Assembly: GCF_002699985.1 (NCBI RefSeq)
Contig: NZ_LKBT01000007.1
Location: 1 to 64,000 of the forward strand
Length of the DNA: 64,000 bases
DNA from: Pseudomonas sp. ICMP 561
GTDB taxonomy: Bacteria; Pseudomonadota; Gammaproteobacteria; Pseudomonadales; Pseudomonadaceae
Reading direction: 5' to 3'
Of the stretch, positions 47,381 through 56,743 are shown one piece after another. A program made the translations under genes and the position numbers. Every line of letters begins with the position of its first letter. Position 1 is the stretch's first letter. A model generated the notes under the pieces. The model was not told where the DNA came from and did no database searches. It saw only the letters and a list, made by a program, of their open reading frames with translations.

Positions 47381-50300
47381 TCAGCGCAACAACCTGTCCC
47401 GCACCTGCGCCATCGCTTCCGGTTCCAGCTCCAGCCAATACTGGGGTTTGCCCGCAATCACTGCTGCAGCCGGAATCCCATCGCGATACACCAGCCGATT
47501 GCCCACCAGCGCGGGCACTTTACTGCCTGGCAGCAGCGTGCCTTGCAGATTCAGCGGATCAACGGCGCTCAGGCTGATCAGGCTGCCGTCCAGTGGACGT
47601 TTGCGAATCTCGCGCAGCACCGGGATGGCTTCAGGCAGTGCGAATTGCTCGCCCGCCAGACCACTGACGAAGCGCCCGCCGCGGATTTCACCCCGTGCTT
47701 CAAGCCGATGAAAGGTGCGTAGCAATTCCCGCCAGCTTGGCAGCCAGTCGGCTTCGCGTTCCAGTAATCGCCAGAACACCACGCCATACCGGCGCAACAG
47801 AGTCATCGCGACATGCTCCAGCACTTGCGGGTCTACAGGTTGTGGGCGCTTGCTGGCGACAGTGGCCGGACGCGTCGAACGCTTCAGTAACGCCCAACGC
47901 CCGGCATCGTCCATGCCGCCAATAAACGCTCCGCGATTACGTCGGCTGGTGTGCGCCGAGCGCTTGCTGGCCGGAGTGATCAAGGCGCGGAGCCCGGCAA
48001 AGCTGTCGGCATTCACCAACCCGGCAGCCACCAACTCTTGCAGCGCGATTTCAAGTTCCGCGCGTAGCAAATGCGCTTCGCTCACCAGTTCATCAAAAAA
48101 CATCGCGCCTTGCTGGGTCAGTGCCGCATGTACTTTCTGCGCCTTGGGCGACAACTCGTCGGGCTCTGGCTGCTCGGTCAAGCCGCTCCATAAGCTGACC
48201 TGGCTGCGGGGCAGCAAAACAATCGGAGTGCTGCGCAACGCCACCGCGCCGGTTTTAGTGTGGGCGGCCAGTCGCGTCCAGACGACCTTGCCCGAGCGGC
48301 AGATTTCATCGAGCCAGAGTGACGAGTAATCCTTGATCCGGGCCGACAGCAAGTCGCTGTCCCAAGCCCCGGCGGCAGCGCTGAAGCCCTCAAGTTGACT
48401 GATGATTTCCGGCAGCGCTGCTCGGCCCTGGCTGCGCGTGGCTGTGGACAAATGCTGCCAGTCGAATAGAAAGCGCATGAAGTCTTGTAATGATACCGGC
48501 TCGATTTCCCGGCGCAGTCGCTTGACGGTGTAGCGATGAATCCTCGCCAGCAAATGCCGTTCGCACCACTGGTCCTCAGTGGCTCCGGGGCTGAAGCGTC
48601 CGCGCAGCACGTAGCCTTCGCTTTCCAGCCGAGCCAGCGCCTGAGCCACGCTGCTGGCGCTCAACGCCAACGGCTCGGCGATGTCCTGCGTTGGCATCGG
48701 GCCAAAGCCGCTCAAGCGGGCGCGCACCACTTCAACGATCGCCTCATCGGCGTCCCATGCATCATCGAAGCCGGGCAGGGCACTTAACGGTGGGTGCATG
48801 TTCGACTGTGGATAAATGGCCCGCAGGCATGTGAGGCGTTCCAAAGGCACCCACAACCCCTCATCGGCGCCGACCTCGAAACACGTGGCGCGGCCGGAAC
48901 GGGCCAAGGATTCCAGCCATTTCAGCCAACTCCCATTCGCGCCGGCCTCCGTGTTGCTGACACAACTCAGGCTCATCAACGCTTCATGCATCTCGTCGAT
49001 GTTCTGTGGTTGAGGCCAGGCTTCTTCGTTGACTGCGGCAATAGCGTCGGCATCCAGCGCGCCGAGATCGTCCGAAGATTGCGGATCACTCCAGCGCCGA
49101 TTGAGCACGGCTTGAGTGCGACGCTCCTCCAAGGGGGCGTCGTCGAGAAAGGCGTAGGGCCGCGCGTTGAGAATTTCGGCGGCCAGCGGTGACGGTGCGG
49201 GCAGGTCGCGCGCAATCAGCCGGACTTCGCCCTGTTCCATGCGCCGCAGCAGCTTCAGCCATCCTTCAGTGTCCATCGCTTCGTGCAGGCAATCGTCGAG
49301 GGTTTGCTCCACCAATGGATGGTTCGGCACTTCACGTTCGCCGACGATGTTTTCCAGGCAGGCGATCTGATCGGGGAAAACCGTTGCGATCAGGTCTTCG
49401 CTTTTCATGCGCTGCAATTGTGGCGCGACTTTACGTCCGCCGGTGTAGCGCGGCAGCGCCAACGCGGTCCCGGCATTCCAGCGCCAGCGCACGCCGAACA
49501 GCGGCGCATCGAGTACGGCCTGAATCAGCAGATGTTCCGCTGTGTTGGCGTTCAGATAACGCCAGACTTCATCCAGTTCGAAGCTATGGCTGGTGGACAG
49601 CGACAGCACAATCGCGTCTTCGCTGGCGGCGGCTTGAAGCTCGAAATTGAACGTGCGGCAGAAGCGTTTGCGTAACGCCAGGCCCCAGGCACGGTTAAGT
49701 CGGCTGCCGAACGGCGTATGGATGATCAGTTGCGTACCGCCGGACTCGTCGAAAAACCGTTCCATGATCAATGTGTCTTGCGACGGCAACGCAGTCAGTA
49801 CCGAGCGAGTCCGCGCCAGGTAATCCACCAGTTGCTCGGCACTCGCCAGATTCAGCCCGAGTGTGTCGATCAACCAGTCAGTGCAAGGCTGTAGATCGCC
49901 GGGGTGGGCGCCTAACAGTTCGTCAATCTGACCTTGCAGGCGTGCCACGGCAAACGACAATTCATCGCTTCTGCCCGGTGCTTCGCCCATCCAGAATGGA
50001 ATGTTGGGCGGCTGGCCTTGGGCGTCTTCAACCCTTACGCGGCCGCTCTCGATGCGCAGGATGCGGTACGACGTGTTACCCAGCTGGAAGATGTCCCCGG
50101 CGATGCTTTCGATCGCGAAGTCCTCGTTGACGGTGCCAATGTTCAGCGCCTGCGGCTCGAGAATCACACTGTAGTCGGCGTTATCCGGAATCGTGCCGCC
50201 ACTGGTGACAGCGGTCAGCTTGCTGCCTCGTCGACCCCGTAAGGTGCGGGTCATGGCATCGCGATGCAGGTAAGCGCCGCGCACGCCCTGACTTCCGCTA

Positions 50301-51703
50301 TAGCCTTCGGCCAACATACTCAACAATGCCTGATAGTGATCAGCGTCCAGCCCGGCGTAGGGCGACGCTCGACGAAACATTCCCAGCAGCGCGTCTTCGT
50401 GCCATTCCTGCAAGCTGACTTCAGCGACGATCTGCTGTGCGAGCACGTCCAGCGGCGCTTTGGGGATCTGCAAAATATCCAGCTCGCCACGCCGCACGCA
50501 ATCGAGAAGCGCGGCGCATTCGATCAGGTCGTCGCGGGAGGTCGCAAACAGCCGACCTTTGGGCGTGCCACCGACGTGGTGCCCGGAGCGTCCGACCCGT
50601 TGCAGAAAGGCGGAGATGGAGCGCGGCGAAGCGATCTGACACACCAGATCCACATCGCCGATATCGATGCCCAGCTCAAGGGATGCCGTCGCAATCAGCA
50701 CCTGCAAATCGCCGCGTTTGAGGCGTTGCTCGGAATCGAGCCGTTGCTCCTTGGCAAGGCTGCCATGATGCGCAGCCACTGCTTCTCGGCTCAGGCGATC
50801 ACTCAAGTGTCGCGCCATGCGTTCAGCCATGCGCCGGGTGTTGACGAAAATCAGCGTGGTCCGGTGCTCACGTGCCAATTCGGCAAGGCGGTCGTACACC
50901 AGCTCCCAGACATCATTGGACATGACCGGCCCCAAGGGCACGGGCGGTACTTCGATCCCCAGGTCCCGCGGCCGTGCATGGCCGATATCGACGATGGTGC
51001 ACGGACGCTCTATCGGGTCCGCGCCCACCAGAAAGCGCGACACCTGCTCGATGGGTTTTTGCGTCGCCGATAATCCGATGCGCAGCAACGGTTCGCTGCA
51101 CAGGGCTTGCAGCCGCTCCAGTGTCAGCGCCAGGTGGCTGCCGCGCTTGCTGGCCGCGATGGCGTGGATCTCGTCGACAATTACCGTGCGCGTGCTGGCC
51201 AGCATGCGTCTGCCAGAGTCGGAGCCGAGCAATACGTAAAGCGATTCTGGCGTAGTCACCAGAATGTGCGGCGCGGTCTTGCGCATGGCGGCGCGATCTT
51301 TCTGCGGCGTATCCCCGGTTCGCACGGCAGTGCTGATACGCAACGGCGGCAGATTCATGCGCTGTAATTGTTCCGTGATGCCTGCCAGCGGGTTTTGCAG
51401 ATTGATCTGAATGTCGTTCGATAAGGCCTTGAGCGGCGAGACGTAAACCACGAAGGTCTGCTCGGGTAACTCGCCGCCGTGCTCAAGGCCTCGATGCACG
51501 AGATCATCAAGCACAGCCAGAAACGCCGTCAGGGTTTTCCCGGAGCCGGTGGGCGCGGCAATCAGCGTCGAGCGCCGGGCCTTGATCAACGGCCACGCCT
51601 GCGCCTGCGCGGGCGTCACCGCGGGGAAGGTATTGCGGAACCAGGCACTGACCGCCGGATGAAAACCGTCGAGTGCCGGGTCGGGAATAAGCGGGAGGTT
51701 CAT
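47381..51703 (-). CDS. lhr: ATP-dependent helicase Lhr
   Basis: A 1440-aa superfamily 2 helicase of the Lhr (large helicase-related) family, linked to DNA repair. Motif I APTGSGKT at 50-57, motif II DEIH at 177-180, and SLELGIDIGDVDLVCQIASP and RVGRSGHHVGG of the second RecA domain. The long C-terminal part (about 850-1440) is the Lhr-specific extension with winged-helix and crown regions. ATG 51703 fits the family start; an in-frame TTG lies 36 nt upstream. Neither has a good binding site. It stands alone, flanked by REP clusters. Confidence 0.93.
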   Translation of the reverse strand: MNLPLIPDPALDGFHPAVSAWFRNTFPAVTPAQAQAWPLIKARRSTLIAAPTGSGKTLTAFLAVLDDLVHRGLEHGGELPEQTFVVYVSPLKALSNDIQINLQNPLAGITEQLQRMNLPPLRISTAVRTGDTPQKDRAAMRKTAPHILVTTPESLYVLLGSDSGRRMLASTRTVIVDEIHAIAASKRGSHLALTLERLQALCSEPLLRIGLSATQKPIEQVSRFLVGADPIERPCTIVDIGHARPRDLGIEVPPVPLGPVMSNDVWELVYDRLAELAREHRTTLIFVNTRRMAERMARHLSDRLSREAVAAHHGSLAKEQRLDSEQRLKRGDLQVLIATASLELGIDIGDVDLVCQIASPRSISAFLQRVGRSGHHVGGTPKGRLFATSRDDLIECAALLDCVRRGELDILQIPKAPLDVLAQQIVAEVSLQEWHEDALLGMFRRASPYAGLDADHYQALLSMLAEGYSGSQGVRGAYLHRDAMTRTLRGRRGSKLTAVTSGGTIPDNADYSVILEPQALNIGTVNEDFAIESIAGDIFQLGNTSYRILRIESGRVRVEDAQGQPPNIPFWMGEAPGRSDELSFAVARLQGQIDELLGAHPGDLQPCTDWLIDTLGLNLASAEQLVDYLARTRSVLTALPSQDTLIMERFFDESGGTQLIIHTPFGSRLNRAWGLALRKRFCRTFNFELQAAASEDAIVLSLSTSHSFELDEVWRYLNANTAEHLLIQAVLDAPLFGVRWRWNAGTALALPRYTGGRKVAPQLQRMKSEDLIATVFPDQIACLENIVGEREVPNHPLVEQTLDDCLHEAMDTEGWLKLLRRMEQGEVRLIARDLPAPSPLAAEILNARPYAFLDDAPLEERRTQAVLNRRWSDPQSSDDLGALDADAIAAVNEEAWPQPQNIDEMHEALMSLSCVSNTEAGANGSWLKWLESLARSGRATCFEVGADEGLWVPLERLTCLRAIYPQSNMHPPLSALPGFDDAWDADEAIVEVVRARLSGFGPMPTQDIAEPLALSASSVAQALARLESEGYVLRGRFSPGATEDQWCERHLLARIHRYTVKRLRREIEPVSLQDFMRFLFDWQHLSTATRSQGRAALPEIISQLEGFSAAAGAWDSDLLSARIKDYSSLWLDEICRSGKVVWTRLAAHTKTGAVALRSTPIVLLPRSQVSLWSGLTEQPEPDELSPKAQKVHAALTQQGAMFFDELVSEAHLLRAELEIALQELVAAGLVNADSFAGLRALITPASKRSAHTSRRNRGAFIGGMDDAGRWALLKRSTRPATVASKRPQPVDPQVLEHVAMTLLRRYGVVFWRLLEREADWLPSWRELLRTFHRLEARGEIRGGRFVSGLAGEQFALPEAIPVLREIRKRPLDGSLISLSAVDPLNLQGTLLPGSKVPALVGNRLVYRDGIPAAAVIAGKPQYWLELEPEAMAQVRDRLLR

Positions 51704-51770
51704 GGGCAAATTAATGAGGGTGGCACGGGGAAGATGCAAGCGCCTTTGATCGGTGTAGGCCTGCCCGCCC

Positions 51771-51860
51771 GTAGGACCGGCTTTAGCCGGGAGAGCTGGT
51801 TTGTTGACAACGAAAATCGGGTGGATGTGCCGAAGTCCTCCCGGCTAAAGTCGGTCCTAC
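51771..51860. repeat. REPIN, GTAGGACCGGCTTTAGCCGGGA type
   Basis: Direct unit GTAGGACCGGCTTTAGCCGG at 51771-51790 and inverted unit at 51838-51860, with one substitution (AAAGTCGG). It lies between the divergent lhr and the dehydrogenase gene at 51990. Confidence 0.88.
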
Positions 51861-51989
51861 GAGTCGGGCGGAGCTAAAGGAAAAATCCCACAGCCCTCAA
51901 CGGTTGGGGGTTAAGCGCCGACGTGATATGTTTGCAGGCGTTTTACACATAATATTTCAACTGAATTTGATACCGAGCCTGCTGACTCT

Positions 51990-52874
51990 ATGCGAATGCG
52001 CCTTATGCTGTTGGGCGGCGGGAATGCCCTCGGGCAGGCGCTGATTCGTCTGGGTGCAGAGGAAGACATTGGCTTCCTGGCACCGCGTCCACCGCAAGAC
52101 GGATGGGATGCAGCGAGTCTGACGCAACTGCTTGATGACACCCGCCCCGATGCCTTGATCAATCTTGCCTACTATTTCGACTGGTTTCAGGCGGAATCCG
52201 TAAGCGACGCGCGCCTGTCCAGTCAGGAACGCTCTGTCGAGCGCCTCGCCGAGCTGTGCCAGCATCACAACATTGTGTTACTGCAGCCTTCCAGCTATCG
52301 GGTGTTTGATGGTTCGCGGGCGACGGCCTACAGTGAAAAAGACGAGCCGGTGCCGTTGGGCGCACGTGGCCAGGCACTCTTGCGTATCGAGCAAAGTGTT
52401 CGAGCTACCTGCCCGCAGCACCTGCTGCTGCGTTTCGGCTGGCTACTCGATGACAGTGCCGAGGGTGTGTTGGGGCGTTTTCTCAAGCGCGCCGAATCGA
52501 CGCAAGAGCTGCTGATGGCCGACGACCGACGTGGCAACCCGACGCCCGTAGACGATGCCGCGCGGGTCATGATTGCTGTCCTCAAACAGCTCGATTGTGA
52601 AGCGCCGTTGTGGGGTACTTACCACTACGCCGGTCATGAGGCCACGACGCCGCTGGCGCTGGGGCAGGCGATTCTCACCGAAGCCCGCTTGTTGCATCCG
52701 CTGGCCATAGAGTCACCAACTGCGCAGGCCCACGCTGCACGTCCCGATGCAGCGGACGAGCCTCAACATGGCGTGCTGGCCTGCAAGAAAATCCTTCATA
52801 CCTTCGGCGTCAAACCTCGTGCATGGCGTGCCGGGTTGCCGAGTCTTCTGGATCGTTATTACCGCCATGTCTGA
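51990..52874 (+). CDS. NAD(P)-binding sugar-nucleotide reductase-like protein (RmlD-like)
   Basis: A 294-aa protein with an N-terminal nucleotide-binding start MRLMLLGGGNALGQALIRLG (Gly-rich loop) and an RmlD-like body: DALINLAYYFDWFQAE, LQPSSYRVFDG (in place of the usual ST-x-VF-G), LLRFGWLLDD. The catalytic Tyr-x3-Lys is not evident, so enzymatic activity is uncertain. ATG 51990 and ATG 51996 are both possible. Its end overlaps the epimerase gene by 8 nt, so the two are translated together. Confidence 0.8.
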   Translation: MRMRLMLLGGGNALGQALIRLGAEEDIGFLAPRPPQDGWDAASLTQLLDDTRPDALINLAYYFDWFQAESVSDARLSSQERSVERLAELCQHHNIVLLQPSSYRVFDGSRATAYSEKDEPVPLGARGQALLRIEQSVRATCPQHLLLRFGWLLDDSAEGVLGRFLKRAESTQELLMADDRRGNPTPVDDAARVMIAVLKQLDCEAPLWGTYHYAGHEATTPLALGQAILTEARLLHPLAIESPTAQAHAARPDAADEPQHGVLACKKILHTFGVKPRAWRAGLPSLLDRYYRHV

Positions 52875-53796
52875 TCTTCCCGTCCTGATCACCGGCGGTG
52901 CCGGTTTCATTGGCTCGCATCTGGCCGATGCACTACTGGCCCAAGGGCATTCGGTGCGCATTCTCGATGACCTTTCCACCGGCAAGCGCAGCAACCTTGC
53001 GTTGGATAATCCCCGTATCGAATTGATCGAGGGTGATGTTGCCGATGCCGATCTGGTGAAGCGCGCTGCGCTAGGCTGCAAAGCGGTTGTGCATCTGGCA
53101 GCTGTTGCTTCGGTGCAAGCGTCGGTGGACGACCCGGTGCGTACGCATCAAAGCAATTTCATCGGCACGTTGAACGTATGTGAAGCCATGCGCGAGGCCG
53201 GTATCAAGCGCGTAGTTTTTGCCTCCAGTGCTGCGATCTATGGGAACAATGGCGAGGGCGAAGCTATCAGCGAAGACACGCCCAAAGCGCCGTTGACGCC
53301 TTATGCCTCGGACAAGCTGTCCAGCGAGCACTACCTCGACTTCTACGGCCGCCAGCATGGTCTGGAGCCGGCTATCTTTCGTTTCTTCAACATCTTTGGC
53401 CCGCGCCAGGATCCTTCCTCGCCATACTCGGGTGTGATCAGTATCTTTGCCGAGCGTGCAGAAAAAGGCCTGCCCATCGCTGTGTTTGGCGATGGCGAAC
53501 AAACACGGGATTTCTTCTACGTGGGCGACGTGGTCAAGTTGCTGACTCAAGCACTGGATCTGCCGCAGGTCGAGTCGGGTGCGGTCAATGTGGGTCTGAA
53601 CCAGACCACATCGTTGAACCAGTTGCTGGCGGCATTGGCAGACGTCGTGGGCAAACAGCCACAAGTGACGTATCAAACCGCGCGTTCCGGCGACATCCGC
53701 CACTCACGAGCGAACAATCAGCGCCTGCTGGAGCGGTTTACCCTGGATGAGCCGACGCCGTTGAAAGTCGGTCTGGCGAAACTGCTCGGTCGCTGA
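52867..53796 (+). CDS. NAD-dependent sugar-nucleotide epimerase/dehydratase
   Basis: A 309-aa extended short-chain dehydrogenase: dinucleotide loop ITGGAGFIGSHLAD (about 8-21), VVHLAAVASV, the serine triad residue in VFASSAAIYG and catalytic Tyr-x3-Lys in YASDKLSSE (about 150). FRFFNIFGPRQDP and the C-terminal substrate domain fit UDP-glucose 4-epimerase-like enzymes. The substrate is not known; the nearest call is GalE/WbpP-like. Start ATG 52867 is inside the end of the preceding gene. A strong bidirectional terminator follows. From memory it corresponds to PA4068. Confidence 0.9.
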   Translation: MSDLPVLITGGAGFIGSHLADALLAQGHSVRILDDLSTGKRSNLALDNPRIELIEGDVADADLVKRAALGCKAVVHLAAVASVQASVDDPVRTHQSNFIGTLNVCEAMREAGIKRVVFASSAAIYGNNGEGEAISEDTPKAPLTPYASDKLSSEHYLDFYGRQHGLEPAIFRFFNIFGPRQDPSSPYSGVISIFAERAEKGLPIAVFGDGEQTRDFFYVGDVVKLLTQALDLPQVESGAVNVGLNQTTSLNQLLAALADVVGKQPQVTYQTARSGDIRHSRANNQRLLERFTLDEPTPLKVGLAKLLGR

Positions 53797-53802
53797 TCCA
53801 GA

Positions 53803-53841
53803 CCCACAAAAAAAGCACCCGTGAGGTGCTTTTTTTGTGGG
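53803..53841. terminator. Bidirectional terminator between the epimerase gene and oprG
   Basis: CCCACAAAAAAAGCACC (53803-53819) pairs perfectly over 17 bp with GGTGCTTTTTTTGTGGG (53825-53841), loop CGTGA. A- and T-runs in the stem serve both converging transcripts. Confidence 0.9.
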
Positions 53842-53869
53842 TGCATATTTGGCTGTAAACACATCACCT

Positions 53870-53959
53870 GTAGGACCGGCTTTAGCCGGGAGAGGGCCAG
53901 TACATTCGCAATATATCCTCCATCCGAGACAATGCCCTCCCGGCTAAAGCCGGTCCTAC
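53870..53959. repeat. REPIN, GTAGGACCGGCTTTAGCCGGGA type
   Basis: Direct unit at 53870-53891 and its perfect inverted partner at 53938-53959. It lies between the terminator and the 3' end of oprG. Confidence 0.9.
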
Positions 53960-53999
53960 GGGTACAGCGTTCGCGACGTCCAGGCTCAGCGTCAGCGTC

Positions 54000-54686
54000 C
54001 TAGAACTTGTAACCCACACCCACCATATAAACCCACGGATCAATGTCCACACTCACTTTGGTTTTGCCAACGCTCAGGGCTGAAGGGCCGTCGACAGTCG
54101 CTTCAGTGTCGATGTCCACATACCAGACTGAGGCGTTAACCAAAATGTTGTCGGTCAGCAAGTAGTCCATGCCGACTTGTGCAGCCAGGCCGACGGAGTC
54201 TTTCATCTTCAGGTTGCTGAAGCCCTGGCTTTTACGATTGCCAGTCAGGTCGGTGTCAAAGAACATGGTGTAGTTGATGCCGACACCCGCGTAGGGCTGG
54301 AACTTCGACGACGCTTCCATCGGGTAGTACTGCAGCGACAGAGTCGGCGGTAACTGCTTAACATCTGCCAGTTTGCCATCCAGGCCCGGGCCCAGACCTT
54401 TGACCGAAACGGTGTGGCTGAAAGGTGTTGCCGCCAGCAATTCGATACCCACGTGCGGGGTAATCATGTAGCCGAACGTCAGACCAAGCTGGTTCTCACC
54501 ATCAACAGTCGCCTTGGTGCCGGAGACTTTGGTGCCGTCGAGTTTCACCTCACCGCTGTCTTCATTTGGTTCAACGTGCGCGACACCGGCACGCACGATG
54601 AAATCACCCGCCTCATAAGCCTGAGCGGCGAAAGGGGCGCTGAGCGCCAGCGCGAAGAGGGAAGCGCTGAGCAGGGTCTTGTTCAT
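54000..54686 (-). CDS. oprG: OprG/OmpW family outer-membrane protein
   Basis: A 228-aa eight-stranded outer-membrane barrel with a clear signal peptide (MNKTLLSASLFALALSAPFA, cleavage near AQA-YEAGDF) and the C-terminal Phe of barrel proteins (VGVGYKF). OmpW-family proteins pass small hydrophobic molecules across the outer membrane. ATG 54686 with GGAGCC upstream begins the signal peptide; in-frame upstream starts do not. The candidate Anr site upstream fits reports that oprG of P. aeruginosa (PA4067) depends on Anr. Convergent with the epimerase gene. Confidence 0.9.
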   Translation of the reverse strand: MNKTLLSASLFALALSAPFAAQAYEAGDFIVRAGVAHVEPNEDSGEVKLDGTKVSGTKATVDGENQLGLTFGYMITPHVGIELLAATPFSHTVSVKGLGPGLDGKLADVKQLPPTLSLQYYPMEASSKFQPYAGVGINYTMFFDTDLTGNRKSQGFSNLKMKDSVGLAAQVGMDYLLTDNILVNASVWYVDIDTEATVDGPSALSVGKTKVSVDIDPWVYMVGVGYKF

Positions 54687-54724
54687 GAGGGCTCCAAAAA
54701 GGCGATTCAAGTTGTCTGTCGCCA

Positions 54725-54765
54725 ATGGTACGGAGCGTCTGAACCAAGGCTTTGACACAGCTCAA
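54725..54765 (-). promoter_or_regulatory. Candidate Anr (Fnr-type) site and -10 of oprG
   Basis: TTGACACAGCTCAA at 54752-54765 matches the Anr/Fnr half-sites TTGAT-N4-ATCAA at 8 of 10 positions. On the minus strand a -10 TACCAT lies at 54730-54725. With a start near 54718 the site is centred at about -41, the position of class II Fnr activation. Confidence 0.55.
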
Positions 54766-54811
54766 TGAAATCGCAATGAAGCCCCCTGAAACGATCTTTT
54801 GTGCCCAACCG

Positions 54812-54833
54812 GTAGGAGCGAACTTGTTCGCGA
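54812..54833. repeat. REP element, GTAGGAGCGAACTTGTTCGCGA type
   Basis: A single intact REP unit in the gap between oprG and the DUF3299 gene. The same sequence occurs inverted at 334-355. Confidence 0.88.
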
Positions 54834-54943
54834 AAGGGCCGGCACATCCGCTGCATCTGCTTTGTCAGGAGTCCTGCTTTCCCAGCTGAATCCTGTCCCA
54901 CGGGATTGCGCGAATTTAAAGGCAAACTCCCCCGCAGGTAGGC

Positions 54944-55465
54944 CTAATTATCGGGCAGCTCGTAAACCAGGATCTTGTCTGCCTCCATGCTGTAGCCCGC
55001 GTCGGCCAACTCGCTGGTCGAGGCTTTGACCTGCATTGGACCTTCGATCCAGTACGGCTGATAAAGCTCTTCGACCTTCACGCCCAGCTCGCTGGTGACA
55101 TGCACGATCTGATTCGAAGGCGGTGGCGGCACGTGGATGCACGCGCCAAAGTACGGCACCAGCAGAAACTCTGTGACGCGGCCTTCTTCGCTGACTTCCA
55201 GCGGCACGATATAACCCGGCAAGCGCACATTCTGGCCATCCAGCGCCTTGACCACTGGGGCGTGGGGCGATTGTTGATGCGCGGCGGGCGCTGACTCCAC
55301 TGACAGCGCATCGGACAGTTTCGACAGGTCATGAATGGGCGCAGTGATCGGCGCGATTTTTGGCGCATCCGGCGGGATCATTTGTTCCCAGGTCAGCACC
55401 TTCGGCTCGGCCGCCCACAACGGTGAGCTGACTGACAACAGCAAAACCAACAACAGGCGCCGCAT
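54944..55465 (-). CDS. DUF3299 domain-containing periplasmic protein
   Basis: A 173-aa protein with a signal peptide (MRRLLLVLLLSVSSPLWA, cleavage near AE-PKV) and a DUF3299 body: VRLPGYIVPLEVSEEGRVTE, LVPYFGACIHVPPPPSNQIV with one Cys and one His. Family function is unknown; the Cys-x2-His patch could bind a metal. ATG 55465 has GAGGA 8 nt upstream. ATG 55480 overlaps the stop of the permease gene (ATGA) and is the alternative. It is the last gene of the DUF2796-ABC operon. Confidence 0.82.
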   Translation of the reverse strand: MRRLLLVLLLSVSSPLWAAEPKVLTWEQMIPPDAPKIAPITAPIHDLSKLSDALSVESAPAAHQQSPHAPVVKALDGQNVRLPGYIVPLEVSEEGRVTEFLLVPYFGACIHVPPPPSNQIVHVTSELGVKVEELYQPYWIEGPMQVKASTSELADAGYSMEADKILVYELPDN

Positions 55466-55476
55466 GTTCAACGTCC

Positions 55477-56742
55477 TCATAAACGAATCGACAAGCCATC
55501 AGCCAACGACTGCCGATAGGCGCGCCACGCAGGCACAACACCCATCAACAACGCGGCAGCCAGAATGCCACCGAGTAGCGTCCATTCATATTCGCTGGGC
55601 AGCGAAAGCGGCAGGAACAGGCCGTAATTGCTCTGTACATAGCCTTGTGCAGAAGCGATGCCGACGTATAACAGGACCATGCCACTGACCACTCCCGCGA
55701 GTGCCAGGGCGAAGGCTTCCATGATCAGCAACGTTGCGATGTGCCAGGGGCGGGCGCCCACTGAGCGCAGAATTGCCATCTCTCTGCGTCGCTCGTTAAG
55801 GCTTGTAAGAATGGCCGTGAGCATGCCGATCAAACCGGTCAGGACCACGAACAGCGAAATCACGAACAAGGCTTTTTCGGCCGTACCCATCAGGCTCCAC
55901 AGTTCCTGAAGGGCCACGCCCGGCAGGATCGCCAGCAACGGCTCGCCGCGGAATTCATTGATCTGGCGCTGCATCGAGAAGGTGGCGATCTTGCTGTTCA
56001 AGCCCAGCATGAACGCGGTAATTGCTTTGGGCGTCAGGTCCATATTGCGCGCCTGATCAGCAGAAATGCGTCCGTTGCCGTGAGCGGGCGCGCCGTTTTG
56101 CCAGTCAATATGGATCGCTTCCATGCCGCCGAGGCTGATGTGTAACGTGCGATCCACTGGCGTGCCGGTACGCTTGAGAATACCGACCACGGTAAACGGT
56201 TTGTCGTCGTGTTTGACCAGACTGATCGCCGCTACGCCATGGGCCAGCACCAGCTTGTCGCCGAGTTTGTATTTCAAGGCATCGGCCACTTCGGCGCCGA
56301 GCACCACTTCAAAGGGGTCTGTCGCAAAGGCCCGACCTTGTGCCAGTTCCAGGTGTTGCTGGCGGCCAAACTGGTAATGCTCGAAGTAGTTTTCGTTGGT
56401 ACCCATCACTCGATAACCGCGATGGGAGTCACCCAGGGAAATCGGGATGGCCCATTTCACTTGTTTGCTTTGGGCGATTTCTTCAAAGCTGTCCCAGCGA
56501 ATATTGTTGGTTGCATTACCGATACGGAACACCGAATACAGCAACAGATTGATCGAGCCGGAGCGAGCGCCGACGATCAAATCCGTGCCGCTGATGGTGC
56601 TGGCGAAACTGGCGCGGGCTTCGGTACGCACGCGCTCCACCGCCAGCAACAGGCAGACCGACAAGGCAATGGCGAATGCGGTAAGGAAGGCGGTGAAACG
56701 ACGGTTAGCCAGACTGGCCATGGCTAGGCGAAACAAATACAT
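55477..56742 (-). CDS. ABC transporter permease (FtsX/MacB-type)
   Basis: A 421-aa protein with one N-terminal membrane helix (about 17-37), a large periplasmic domain (about 38-290) and three C-terminal helices (about 295-320, 340-370, 385-410), the layout of FtsX/LolE/MacB permeases. EMAILRSVGARPWHIATLL is the family signature before the last helices. With the ATPase one base upstream it forms a transporter of the type VII family, which works on envelope substrates by mechanical motion rather than plain uptake. Neighbours suggest a link to metal handling. Confidence 0.88.
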   Translation of the reverse strand: MYLFRLAMASLANRRFTAFLTAFAIALSVCLLLAVERVRTEARASFASTISGTDLIVGARSGSINLLLYSVFRIGNATNNIRWDSFEEIAQSKQVKWAIPISLGDSHRGYRVMGTNENYFEHYQFGRQQHLELAQGRAFATDPFEVVLGAEVADALKYKLGDKLVLAHGVAAISLVKHDDKPFTVVGILKRTGTPVDRTLHISLGGMEAIHIDWQNGAPAHGNGRISADQARNMDLTPKAITAFMLGLNSKIATFSMQRQINEFRGEPLLAILPGVALQELWSLMGTAEKALFVISLFVVLTGLIGMLTAILTSLNERRREMAILRSVGARPWHIATLLIMEAFALALAGVVSGMVLLYVGIASAQGYVQSNYGLFLPLSLPSEYEWTLLGGILAAALLMGVVPAWRAYRQSLADGLSIRL

Positions 56743-56743
56743 C

